A stretch of 64,000 nt of DNA from Pseudomonas sp. J452 (GCF_024666525.1 NZ_CP088294.1:248001-312000), one strand, 5' to 3'; counted from the stretch's first letter, positions 7,961-15,939 are shown. Numbers and translations: made by a program. The notes: generated from the letters alone by a model not told the origin.

Positions 7961-10216
7961 CTACCAGCGATCCACCGCACATGTGAGTCCTGTCGGAGTC
8001 CATACCAACGACACAGCAGGAAGGCCACCAGCATCCTCGGCGATGCCGCGTAACGTATGTCGGTCTATACCCGAATGAGCGCCGCCTTTCGGATGGCTGT
8101 GCCAAGTGCCGATAAAGGCGAGATATCCCAAAGAGGCCGAATTCGCAGTACGCAAATTTTGAACAAGCCCATCGGTGCCCAAAACGAAGCGTGCGGCCTC
8201 TCGAACGCTGTCTGGCGGTGCGTCAACAAGCCCCGCAATGATGATGGTTCGATTTTCAAACGAGATGCGGCCGACCAAGGCGCCGCCTGTTTCCAACGCG
8301 CCCCAGCGCAGCGCATCAGCATGGATCGCTTGCGCGACCGTGTGCAGAATCCGAATGTTCCAGCCACCATCGTCCGCTACATCGAGCACAGTGGTGGTGC
8401 CAAGGCTGGCGCGGGTCCATGCTATGCCGAGGCCTTCGGCATCCGAGATCCCAGCGCAAAGCGTCGCTTCCTCCGGAAGCCCGTCAACGAGCCAGCGTTC
8501 CAGTTGTAGCCCAGCAAGTGAAGCAGACCGCGAAACGACGGCATCAGACATTGGCATGGTCAGTGAGCGGCAGTTGTCACCCACAAAAATACGCGTCGGC
8601 TCGGATGTATCACCGGCAATCGACGCACGCAGTTCCGGCACAAATCGGCAGCACTCGAACAAGAATGCCGTGAGGTCATCAACCCGACCGGCGCGACCAG
8701 GTCCTTCGAGCAAAACTGCAACACAGCGGCCCTGACCATACATCGCGATCCGTACCAGCCGGGCAGGTGATTGATCCAGCGCTGTCGATTGTGTTTCTGC
8801 GGCCAGCACCTGAAGTGAAGCCGTTGCGTCCACGATGAGCGCTGCATCCTGCGGAACGGTTGTGGCGAACTGTGCCGAATCGACCAGGAGGGTCACTGCG
8901 TCGGCGTCGAACGCGCGCGATTGAAGATGCGACAGCTCCTCAAAGGCCGTCTTCATCAGAGCCACCTTCCGAGGTGGAACCAGCACTGATGCCCTCTCAA
9001 TGAGTGCATGCCGTGCTGCGTTGTGAGGCGACATGGATTCGTTGTCGACGAAAGCCATTGAGCCGAAACCGGCTCGCCCCAGGTGCATCGCGATTTTCGA
9101 CCCTACGCTTCCGCAGCCGAGCATGACCAGCGGCTGCGATGTGGGCGCCGCTGGAATGCCGGACGTCCTTGCCAGCAGTTCGGGAGATAACGCATGCGCG
9201 TGGAAGGCCGGGTGAACCGTGGCATTTCGATCCAGGAGCGATTGAGCGTTGAGCTCATAGCGCACCACGTAGGGCAATACCTCGACACTTCTCCCTGGAG
9301 AGCCAACAAGCGACGCAGGCCGCTGTACAGTCAGAATTACAATCGCGTACAAGCCATGCGTCCAGGCACGCGAGTCTTGCCGCATATCCAAGATCGAACG
9401 TCCGTAGTAGCCGTCCAGGCCTTGGGCCAAAGCGTCGCGATCAATACCCAGTTCCGCTGCTCGATCGAACAACGTCGCGAGATCGACAACCGTCTCGGGT
9501 TGGTAGTGGCCGACCACATGCGGGTGGCCGCCGACCATTGGGGCTCGCGCAATGAAGACCGCGGCATGGCCATTTCCCCATTTACCCAACTTGTCGTTGT
9601 GAACATCTTGGGAAAACACAGGATCGACTTGTGCGGTCAGTTCGGCGTTGACGATGGCGTATAGCCCGCCATCAATCGTCACGTATCCGGCGGGGACCAC
9701 CAAAATAGTGCCGTCAGCGGGAGCCGCGGCCGCGACCTTCTCAGCGCTAAACACAACGGTTGAAGGGCAACTGTCTCGACGCGTCGGCTCCCACCCATGC
9801 TCCAGGTCCAGCAGAGTCCCGGCTGCGGCTTTATGCAGCCAATCAATCAACTGATCGACAATGGCATCCAGGCCAAATCGATGCAGTAGCTCGTCCAAAG
9901 ATCCCTCGAACAGGCAAGGTGAGACCAGCTCACCTTCGCGGTGGGGGTTGATGTGTGGCAACTTGAGCGGGAAGTCCGTACGCAAGAAAGGCTTGGGCGC
10001 GGATAGGGGCCAGTCACTGCCGAATACCAGAACGCATGTCTCGACCGAGCGCACGCCGGTCTCGGATACGCCATTGCGCCGAGACCGGCTCGGCAGTTCA
10101 ACAGCAACATCGACTTCAATCTGCGTCGATTCCCCGCTTATCCTTGGCTCCTTAACGCGGACAAGGCCTCGATGCCGCTGAAGTTGATGCAGTGCGTCCG
10201 CGATGCTGTCCGTCAT
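7961..10216 (-). CDS. E2-E1-JAB triple-domain ubiquitin-like conjugation protein
   Basis: 751 residues combining three activities usually split over two or more proteins. Residues 1-150 are E2-like: 'PHINP' (87-91) and a candidate catalytic Cys101 in SPCLF, followed by the helix 'IDWLHKAAAGTLLD' that is also typical of CBASS Cap2. Residues about 350-600 are a ThiF/E1-like adenylyltransferase with the nucleotide loop GCGSVG (367-372), VDNESMSPHN, and Cys549 in GDNCRS as a candidate thioester cysteine. Residues 635-751 are a JAB/JAMM isopeptidase: Glu642, His706-Ser-His708, Ser715 and Asp718. The start overlaps the MBL1 stop (ATGA). Expected to attach and remove a protein C-terminus, but no free ubiquitin-like gene or CD-NTase is nearby. 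Confidence 0.88.
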   Translation of the reverse strand: MTDSIADALHQLQRHRGLVRVKEPRISGESTQIEVDVAVELPSRSRRNGVSETGVRSVETCVLVFGSDWPLSAPKPFLRTDFPLKLPHINPHREGELVSPCLFEGSLDELLHRFGLDAIVDQLIDWLHKAAAGTLLDLEHGWEPTRRDSCPSTVVFSAEKVAAAAPADGTILVVPAGYVTIDGGLYAIVNAELTAQVDPVFSQDVHNDKLGKWGNGHAAVFIARAPMVGGHPHVVGHYQPETVVDLATLFDRAAELGIDRDALAQGLDGYYGRSILDMRQDSRAWTHGLYAIVILTVQRPASLVGSPGRSVEVLPYVVRYELNAQSLLDRNATVHPAFHAHALSPELLARTSGIPAAPTSQPLVMLGCGSVGSKIAMHLGRAGFGSMAFVDNESMSPHNAARHALIERASVLVPPRKVALMKTAFEELSHLQSRAFDADAVTLLVDSAQFATTVPQDAALIVDATASLQVLAAETQSTALDQSPARLVRIAMYGQGRCVAVLLEGPGRAGRVDDLTAFLFECCRFVPELRASIAGDTSEPTRIFVGDNCRSLTMPMSDAVVSRSASLAGLQLERWLVDGLPEEATLCAGISDAEGLGIAWTRASLGTTTVLDVADDGGWNIRILHTVAQAIHADALRWGALETGGALVGRISFENRTIIIAGLVDAPPDSVREAARFVLGTDGLVQNLRTANSASLGYLAFIGTWHSHPKGGAHSGIDRHTLRGIAEDAGGLPAVSLVWTPTGLTCAVDRW

Positions 10217-11406
10217 GATGCACCGTGCGGCATGGGAGTGCGCGCTGAGGTGATCACGGCTGCGGCCTTCGATCCAGCCTCCTTCTTCGAGGGAGGCTGC
10301 ACACCCTGAGCGGTGACGATAAACACTAGAGGCTCGACAGATTTTTCGCTCGGGTATTCGCCCGTGCAGTAAAACTCGCCTTTTGCTTCGTCCACGATTG
10401 CTACGTACTCTCGCTTTGCACGGATGCAGGGCGGATCACTGGCGTCGTCTGCAATCGGCTTACAACTGGCGACAATGACAGCACCGTCACGCGTCTGCGA
10501 AAGCGCCTTACGAGCGTCGGCGTCGAGTTTGGCCTTCTCGCCGTAGTCGGACCAGCTGTCATAGGACAGCGAATGCCAGGAACAGTGATGCGGTACCTGC
10601 ATGATGTCGTACTCAAGCACATCGGTTTCGGTCTTGTGGCGCTGCCACTGGCGGTTCCAGATGAATACCTCAGCATCGCCGCCAGTAAGGAATTTCGCAC
10701 CATCTGGCGTCTGCGCATCAGCAGCCAATGTGATGTTCAGGATCACGCTCGACTGGTTCTTGACCAGGCACTCTTCCTCTTCTTCGTCGTCCTGGGCATC
10801 CAGGGGCGCCAGAAGAAACGCGGAGAAGAATGCGGAACTCTTGCCATTGATCGTCGAGAAGCGCGTGTCCACCCTCCGCACAATCGGAGTGAGATCATCA
10901 GTCTTTCCGTCGATGTCCTCGCCCATGATCTGAATACGGTCACCGTTCCCGACGGCAAAATTCTTGTCGCGGTTCAGCTGTACCCGCCGACGCGCCTCCG
11001 TGTTGAATGCCTTGGCGTCGTCGCTCAATGTGTGCGTCTTGCTGGCGCGTCGAAACACGATCGGGGACGACCACATCTCGCGGATCACGATCTTTTTGTC
11101 CTTGTCGTCCTTCTTGTCATCTGGGTACGTGTCCAGCGGCCCCAGGTGGAAGTGCCGAGTCAGGCCTCGACAATGGTCTTGGTCTGGGTGGCTCAGCAAG
11201 AACGCATCGACATAAGGCCTACCGTTTTCATCCCTCTTCAAACGGTCGCGCAGATCCGTGGCGACATCGCGCGCCTCCCCATCAGGGTCGTCGGCATCCT
11301 GCCTGATGTTTACGTCGATCAGGAGGGTGGTTACGTCGATATCGCCGAACTTGATAAGGGCCATATCCCCGTTGTCTACGGGGAAAAACGTGATGGTTGT
11401 GGGCAT
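10213..11406 (-). CDS. MBL-fold hydrolase, first gene of the E1/E2/JAB module (MBL1)
   Basis: 397 residues, metallo-beta-lactamase fold, cytoplasmic. Metal motif HPDQDH at residues 73-78, then FLTGGDAEVF and VPHHCSWHS in the second half. It carries two charged inserts (DDKKDDKDKK and a DDEEEEE run) and a flexible, Ala/Ser/Lys-rich tail of about 25 residues ending HGAS. A GGAG site lies 6 bases before the ATG. It is the promoter-proximal gene of the seven-gene run and faces the WYL regulator. It differs clearly from MBL2, so the two are not a simple duplication. It may cut nucleic acid or a small phosphodiester; its tail is a candidate conjugation tail (inference). Confidence 0.85.
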   Translation of the reverse strand: MPTTITFFPVDNGDMALIKFGDIDVTTLLIDVNIRQDADDPDGEARDVATDLRDRLKRDENGRPYVDAFLLSHPDQDHCRGLTRHFHLGPLDTYPDDKKDDKDKKIVIREMWSSPIVFRRASKTHTLSDDAKAFNTEARRRVQLNRDKNFAVGNGDRIQIMGEDIDGKTDDLTPIVRRVDTRFSTINGKSSAFFSAFLLAPLDAQDDEEEEECLVKNQSSVILNITLAADAQTPDGAKFLTGGDAEVFIWNRQWQRHKTETDVLEYDIMQVPHHCSWHSLSYDSWSDYGEKAKLDADARKALSQTRDGAVIVASCKPIADDASDPPCIRAKREYVAIVDEAKGEFYCTGEYPSEKSVEPLVFIVTAQGVQPPSKKEAGSKAAAVITSARTPMPHGAS

Positions 11407-11455
11407 CTGGGTCTCCAGGTAGACGACCTAAGGAGTAGTCGCGTATATTTAATGT

Positions 11456-11476
11456 ACGGATATTATTTATATCCGT
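11456..11476. promoter_or_regulatory. Inverted repeat in the divergent promoter region; candidate WYL operator
   Basis: Perfect 8-bp arms ACGGATAT (11456-11463) and ATATCCGT (11469-11476) around 5 AT bases, in the 90-base gap between MBL1 (minus) and the WYL gene (plus). A second short dyad, GTAGAC at 11419-11424 and GTCTAC at 11475-11480, flanks it. CapW/BrxR-type WYL regulators bind palindromes in the promoter of their own defence operon, so this is the natural site. I could not fix -10/-35 boxes with confidence. Confidence 0.6.
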
Positions 11477-11496
11477 CTACTTTTTAGGCGGTCACC

Positions 11497-12399
11497 ATGA
11501 AAGAAACCTCGATTACTACTGCCGAACCCTCTGAGTCCAAGGGCTTGAGCTGGGGCTTGGAGAGCAGACTCCAGTTCATCGATTTTCGTCTGCGCTGGGA
11601 GCGGCGCATCAATCGGATGGATCTCACCGAGCACTTTGGCATATCGGTTCCTCAGGCATCACTGGACATTGCCAAATACACTGAGTTGGCACCGAGCAAT
11701 CTGACTTATGACCGCAGCTCCAAGACCTACACAGCCACTCTGCATTTTCAGCCGCTTTACCAACGAAGCTCGGCGCAACGCTATCTAGCGGAACTGCTGG
11801 CGACCAAGATGGGAATTGTCGAACCGAGAGCCACCTTTATCGGCTCAGCGCCCGAGACCGATTGGGCACCTTCCCCCTGGCGCACGATCAATGAGCAGAC
11901 CGTAGAAGCAGTGGTCCGAGCCATTCGGCAGCAGGAAGCTATTCGAGTGAGCTACCAGTCCATGACGTCTCTGGACGAATCAATCCGGTTACTTTCGCCG
12001 CACGCTCTTGGCAATGACGGTTTCCGCTGGCATGTGCGCGCGTATTGCCACAAGCGTCAGCGCTTCAGCGATTTTGTTCTCGCCCGAATTTTGCGCATCG
12101 AAGATTTCGAGCCGAGCCATGTGGACTCCAGCCAGGATGCGCATTGGCACACCGTGCTGACGCTAGTGCTTGCGCCGCATCCCGATTTGCCTGCAACCAA
12201 GAAACGAGTCTTGGAACTGGACTACGGCATGGAAGACGGGCAGGTCAAACTTCCCTGTCGTCAAGCATTTCTGTACTACACGCTAAGGCGTTTGGGCTTG
12301 CATACCAAGGAAGCGCCAGATCCTCTCGCGCAACAGATCACGCTGAGAAATCGCGATGAAATCCAACCCTACATCGATGCTTTGACAGCTCAGGCCTGA
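11497..12399 (+). CDS. WYL-domain transcriptional regulator (CapW/BrxR-like)
   Basis: 300 residues. N-terminal winged helix-turn-helix (residues about 25-75: 'RINRMDLTEHFGISVPQASLDIAKY'), central WYL domain (about 125-210, with 'QQEAIRVSYQSM' and 'SPHALGNDGFRWHVRAYC') and a C-terminal WCX-like domain. This layout is that of the repressors CapW (CBASS) and BrxR (BREX), which silence defence genes until infection or damage is sensed. An AGGCGG site precedes the ATG. Divergent from the MBL-E2/E1/JAB run and separated by an inverted repeat, it is the likely repressor of that run and of itself. The ligand is unknown. Confidence 0.85.
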   Translation: MKETSITTAEPSESKGLSWGLESRLQFIDFRLRWERRINRMDLTEHFGISVPQASLDIAKYTELAPSNLTYDRSSKTYTATLHFQPLYQRSSAQRYLAELLATKMGIVEPRATFIGSAPETDWAPSPWRTINEQTVEAVVRAIRQQEAIRVSYQSMTSLDESIRLLSPHALGNDGFRWHVRAYCHKRQRFSDFVLARILRIEDFEPSHVDSSQDAHWHTVLTLVLAPHPDLPATKKRVLELDYGMEDGQVKLPCRQAFLYYTLRRLGLHTKEAPDPLAQQITLRNRDEIQPYIDALTAQA

Positions 12400-12405
12400 C
12401 ATCCC

Positions 12406-13197
12406 ATGACAACAATTTTCGAACTAGTTAAAGACCCGTACGAGCGCAAGGCTCGCGTAGTTCCAGGTCTTCTCGTGGCATTGCCATTGCTCGTCCCTTT
12501 GATATGCGTATACGGAGCAAAGCACCCTGTGCTCACAGGTGTTATCGGTTTACTTGGCGGCTGCGGTGCCATTTACGCGCTTGCGAGCGTGGCACGCGGG
12601 CGCGGCAAAAAGCTTGAAGAGCTTTTAGTTAAAAAATGGGGAGGCATGCCTACAACCATAGCTCTGCGGCATCGCGACAATTTTCTCGATAATGTCAGCA
12701 AGCAGAGGTACCACTCCGCGATCACTACCAAACTGGGTATTGATATACCAACGGCAGAAGAAGAATCAGCGAACCCTGACAAAGCAGACGATACCTACAT
12801 TGGAGCAACCAAGCGACTTCGCGAACTCACGCGCACCAATAAGCAACTTCTGCTGAAAGAGAATATTGCCTACGGATTTCACCGCAATATGCTGGCAATG
12901 AAGCCCGTCGGCATCGTGTCGAGCCTCTTGGGAGTCCTCTACGGATTGCTGATTGCAAAGGTTCTGCAGATAACGCCTCCCCATTTTTTCCCCGTACACT
13001 TTGCCGACCCGGGGCTCGCCGCTGGCTTGACGTTACTTATTTCGATGGCGCTACTTGCGGCCTGGCTGCTGTATTTCGATCAGAGTGCCGTCAGACGTAT
13101 GGGATTCGTGTATGCGGAACGCCTATTTGAGTGTTTACCGTCACTGACTTCTTCAGCATCACGAAAGAAAGCGCCAAAATCGACACCTACAGAATGA
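12406..13197 (+). CDS. Uncharacterised membrane protein downstream of the WYL regulator
   Basis: 263 residues, not recognised. Hydrophobic segments lie at about 20-37 and 42-60, and again at about 165-185 and 205-228. A cytoplasmic-looking charged stretch (residues 65-160) separates the two pairs, so four membrane passes are likely. The C-terminus is short, Ser/Lys/Pro-rich and basic. It starts 7 bases after the WYL stop, so it is surely co-transcribed with the regulator. Paired membrane proteins in defence loci often act as effectors that damage the envelope; nothing in the sequence proves that here. Confidence 0.65.
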   Translation: MTTIFELVKDPYERKARVVPGLLVALPLLVPLICVYGAKHPVLTGVIGLLGGCGAIYALASVARGRGKKLEELLVKKWGGMPTTIALRHRDNFLDNVSKQRYHSAITTKLGIDIPTAEEESANPDKADDTYIGATKRLRELTRTNKQLLLKENIAYGFHRNMLAMKPVGIVSSLLGVLYGLLIAKVLQITPPHFFPVHFADPGLAAGLTLLISMALLAAWLLYFDQSAVRRMGFVYAERLFECLPSLTSSASRKKAPKSTPTE

Positions 13198-13430
13198 CAC
13201 CCCACCCTCCGACTGCACTCTTCACGTGCAGCCGGTTGGGCTGCGGGGATAAGGGAGCTGGATCGAACTAACTGGAGAGCTGCCACGACATCAGCGATGA
13301 AATAACATCACTGAAAGATATCAAGCAGCCAATAATCGCACCAAGCCTGCCCCTGTACGCCGCAGCAGGTTGTCCCGATAAGCACTGAATCGCACGATAC
13401 CCCCATCCAGCCAGACTCATGGAGTCCGAG

Positions 13431-13803
13431 ATGGAACATCTATCGCCTACGCCCGGTGCTTCAATCTCCGAGACCGCCCAGTCTCTTCCGATGCCTGGCA
13501 CGGATGCCTACGAGGCACTGCCGCAGTTTCCGAAACGCAGCCCCCTACCCTTCCGGCGCACCATTCGGCGGCAAGAGCTGAGACAGATCATCCCCCCTGT
13601 CCGAAACGACGATCTACGAAATGGAACGCCGTGGAGAGTTCCCCCGGCGCTTCAACCTGACACCGCGTTGCGTAGTGTGGGACTTGGCCGAGGTCGAAGC
13701 GTGGATTGAGGAACGCAAGCAGGCACCTCGCACGAACATCAGCAGGCCGGATGTCCGCCTAAGAAAAACCCGCCCTGTTCGGGCGGGCGCAGACCAAGAA
13801 TGA
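13431..13803 (+). pseudogene. alpA: AlpA-family excision/transcription regulator, frameshifted
   Basis: AlpA-like proteins are small MerR-fold regulators next to P4-type integrases that control excision. The first frame runs from the ATG at 13431 (GGAG 6 bases before) through RRTIRRQELRQIIP. The second frame, from about 13598, continues with SETTIYEMERRGEFP and RRFNLTPRCVVWDLAEVEAWIEE, which is the rest of the domain. The join falls at a run of six C (13592-13597). Removing one C restores one continuous domain. Either the regulator is broken or the base count is a sequencing error. Confidence 0.75.
13764..13787 (-). terminator. Terminator for the minus-strand toxin-antitoxin-like pair
   Basis: CCCGCCC (13769-13775), loop TGTTC, GGGCGGG (13781-13787). 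On the minus strand it is followed by TTTTT, directly after the stop at 13818. It lies within the tail of the convergent alpA frame. Confidence 0.75.
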
Positions 13804-13817
13804 GGCCAGTGACGGCC

Positions 13818-14342
13818 TCAACCAACAAGGGCTTCCAACTCCCCGGAAGTCGAGCGCGATAATCGTCGACCTTCCTTGGCCACGTTAACCTGCAAAGCCA
13901 CGCGCGCCACGTCCTGAACCTCCCTGGCCAGCTCGTAGCTGCCCTTGGCCTGCAGCCAGGCCAATACGTCCGCTAGGTGCCAGATCGACGCACTGCCCTC
14001 ATGCACAGGTGCTGGGAAGCTGCTTGGGTGGGCCAGCATGAGCTTGCGCATGTTCTGCCGCGACACGCCGACCATCTCCGCCACGTCGGTCAGACCGACC
14101 AAATCCGGGGCTACCTCGATCAATTTGGCCGACGGTACGGCTCTGCGCACGTCAGCCAGTGCGCTGCGCACAGCCGCATCTGCGCTGTCCGCTTCGCGGG
14201 TGAACTCCAGCGCCAACCGCCCCGGCTGGCCGATGCCGACCAAAGAATCATCGCAACCGGCCTCTCCAAGGCGCTCGACCAGCGCATCCGGGTCACGATC
14301 ATCGTCGGCAAGTTGGTACTTCAGAGTAAAGGTATATTCCAT
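13818..14342 (-). CDS. HTH protein, second gene of a toxin-antitoxin-like pair
   Basis: 174 residues from the ATG at 14342, which has a GAGGAG site 7 bases before it; the longer frame has no support. The first 65 residues (MEYTFTLKYQLADDD onward) form a small alpha/beta domain of the kind seen in HicB-like or ferredoxin-like antitoxins. Residues about 85-140 are a helix-turn-helix: LVGLTDVAEMVGVSRQNMRKLM and 'SIWHLADVLAWL', like AlpA/MerR folds. It follows the 91-codon gene by 4 bases. Plausible DNA-binding antitoxin that autoregulates the pair; not proven. Ends at a strong hairpin terminator. Confidence 0.65.
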   Translation of the reverse strand: MEYTFTLKYQLADDDRDPDALVERLGEAGCDDSLVGIGQPGRLALEFTREADSADAAVRSALADVRRAVPSAKLIEVAPDLVGLTDVAEMVGVSRQNMRKLMLAHPSSFPAPVHEGSASIWHLADVLAWLQAKGSYELAREVQDVARVALQVNVAKEGRRLSRSTSGELEALVG

Positions 14343-14346
14343 CGTA

Positions 14347-14622
14347 TTACTCCTCAGCACCGTCCGCGGCTTCTTGCTGCTTACGGTGCGTGGTGCAGTT
14401 GTCCACGACACGCCCCAAGGCGCGTGCGTGATTGCCAGGGCTCTTCGGCGTGCTCCATACGCTGGTGATGCAGAACTCGCCGCAGCGACACTCCTCATCG
14501 TTGTAAGGGCAGTAGATCCGCCCCCAGGCATGGCTTCCACCTACTTCCACGCGCCAGCCCTGCTCTTCGGCGTACCTCAGTACTTCCTCGACCTCTTTCT
14601 TCGGATGAGAGGGACGGGCCAT
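14347..14622 (-). CDS. Small HicA-like protein, first gene of a toxin-antitoxin-like pair
   Basis: 91 residues. It begins with a basic helix (PKKEVEEVLRYAEEQGWRVE) followed by GGSHAWGRIYCP, which resembles the beta-strand plus catalytic-histidine 'GSH' pattern of HicA mRNA interferases. A cysteine set (Cys39, Cys46, Cys48, Cys52 by my count) could bind metal, which HicA lacks. A GGAG site lies 7 bases upstream. The gene follows a 24-bp perfect palindrome and precedes an HTH gene by 4 bases, an arrangement typical of toxin-antitoxin operons. The toxin role is inferred. Confidence 0.55.
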   Translation of the reverse strand: MARPSHPKKEVEEVLRYAEEQGWRVEVGGSHAWGRIYCPYNDEECRCGEFCITSVWSTPKSPGNHARALGRVVDNCTTHRKQQEAADGAEE

Positions 14623-14650
14623 CAGTGATCTCCAGTATTGGCATAACCAG

Positions 14651-14674
14651 CAAGGTTGTCAACTGACAACCTTG
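14651..14674. promoter_or_regulatory. Perfect 11-bp inverted repeat, candidate operator or terminator
   Basis: CAAGGTTGTCA (14651-14661), 2-base spacer, TGACAACCTTG (14664-14674). It lies between the integrase stop and the 91-codon gene start, 28 bases before the ATG. The 2-base spacer and lack of a T-run favour a protein-binding dyad over a terminator. The HTH gene two positions down is the likely binder. Confidence 0.55.
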
Positions 14675-14682
14675 CCATTCCT

Positions 14683-15939
14683 TTAAACCGCAGCACTCAG
14701 CACCGGCACGACCACATTGTCCGGCAACAGTTTCGGCACATGAGTGCGACCTTCGATCCAGGCATCGACCATATCCGCCCACTCCTGCAGCATGTGGCGC
14801 CGCTGCTCGGCGTACTCGGCCTTGTTGTAGACCGATCGCGAAGAACGTCCATCCTCGTGCGCCAGGCACTTCTCGATCCAGTCGCCATTGAAGCCTACTT
14901 CGTTAAGCAACGTAGAGCCCGTCCGGCGCAAGTCGTGAACCGTGAATGGCTCCAACGGCAGTCCAGCCTCCTTGGCACGCGATGCGATAAGTTGCGTGAT
15001 CCGGTTCAACGTTGCGTGCGACATGCAGCGATAAATCTCATAGCGCGATGGCAGCACGAACTTGGAGCCACCAGCACAGGTGTGCAGTGCCACGAAAATG
15101 TCCAGGCACTGGCGTGATAGGTAGACCACATGCGGATTACGCCCCTTCATCCGTTGCTTTGAGATCGTCCAGGTGGCGCTTTCAAAGTCCACCTCATCCC
15201 AGGTCGCCTCGATTAACTCGCTCTTGCGCACCAGGGTCAGCAGCACCAGTCGCAAGGCCAGCCTGATGGTGGGGTACGCCGCGATGGATTCCAACTGATG
15301 GAAAGCCAGGCGTATCTCCGTCGGAGTCAACGCTCGGTCCTTCGGCACAAAGGTGGCAATCGAGGCCGCCTTCACATCGTTGGCCGGATTGTCGATTTTC
15401 TCCCCATGCAGGGCCGCGAACGCATACACCTGCTTCACGATGTCACGAATGTGGACGGCCGTGGCCGGGGCACCGCGAGCTTTTACCTTGGCACAGAGTG
15501 CCCGCAGGTCGTCAGGAGTGACTTCAGTCAGGAGCCGGTTCTCGAAGACCGGCAGAATGTCGCGGTCGATGATGCTCTTGCGCATTGCCCGCGTACTGTC
15601 GGCCATGCGCGCATCGGCCAGCCAGCTCTTCAGCATCTCGCCGAACGTCTTGGCGGCTGTCAGGCGTCGCTTGGCCCTCTGCTTCTCCAGGGAGGGTGAG
15701 TTTCCCTGGGCGACCATGCGCTTGGCATCGAGCAACTTTTCGCGAGCCATGGCCAACGAAATGCCCACTGGGCCATACCGCCCAATGGTCAGAGTTTCCC
15801 TGCGTCCATTGAGACGGTAATCGTAGCGAAAGGTGACGGTACCGCTAGGCGATACCGTCACGTACATGCCATCGCGGTCGGAAGCCTTGTACGGCTTGGC
15901 CTTGGGTTTGAGATTGCGCAGTGCGGTGTCGGTAAGCAT
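14683..15939 (-). CDS. P4-type tyrosine integrase of the island
   Basis: 418 residues from the ATG at 15939 (MLTDTALRNLKPK), chosen for the AGGAG site 10 bases upstream; the frame also extends to 15978. N-terminal arm-binding DUF4102-like domain (residues 1-90, with SDRDGMYVTVSP and LTIGRYGPVGISLAMAR), a core-binding SAM-like domain, and a C-terminal catalytic domain. The catalytic domain shows Arg in LTLVRKSELIEATW, HDLRRTG (His and Arg), the second His in CLAHEDGR, and the nucleophile Tyr in SVYNKAEY. All key residues are present, so it looks active. Placed at the guaA 3' end, reading away from it, it marks the right end of the island. Confidence 0.92.
   Translation of the reverse strand: MLTDTALRNLKPKAKPYKASDRDGMYVTVSPSGTVTFRYDYRLNGRRETLTIGRYGPVGISLAMAREKLLDAKRMVAQGNSPSLEKQRAKRRLTAAKTFGEMLKSWLADARMADSTRAMRKSIIDRDILPVFENRLLTEVTPDDLRALCAKVKARGAPATAVHIRDIVKQVYAFAALHGEKIDNPANDVKAASIATFVPKDRALTPTEIRLAFHQLESIAAYPTIRLALRLVLLTLVRKSELIEATWDEVDFESATWTISKQRMKGRNPHVVYLSRQCLDIFVALHTCAGGSKFVLPSRYEIYRCMSHATLNRITQLIASRAKEAGLPLEPFTVHDLRRTGSTLLNEVGFNGDWIEKCLAHEDGRSSRSVYNKAEYAEQRRHMLQEWADMVDAWIEGRTHVPKLLPDNVVVPVLSAAV

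Noticed and set aside
6845..11406. Antibiotic-resistance beta-lactamases
   Set aside because: The two MBL-fold proteins lack signal peptides and sit in a defence-like operon; HPDxDH variants of this branch are nuclease or phosphodiesterase-like.
6845..13197. Canonical type II CBASS
   Set aside because: E2/E1/JAB and a CapW-like regulator are present, but there is no CD-NTase and no recognisable Cap4-type or phospholipase effector in the window.
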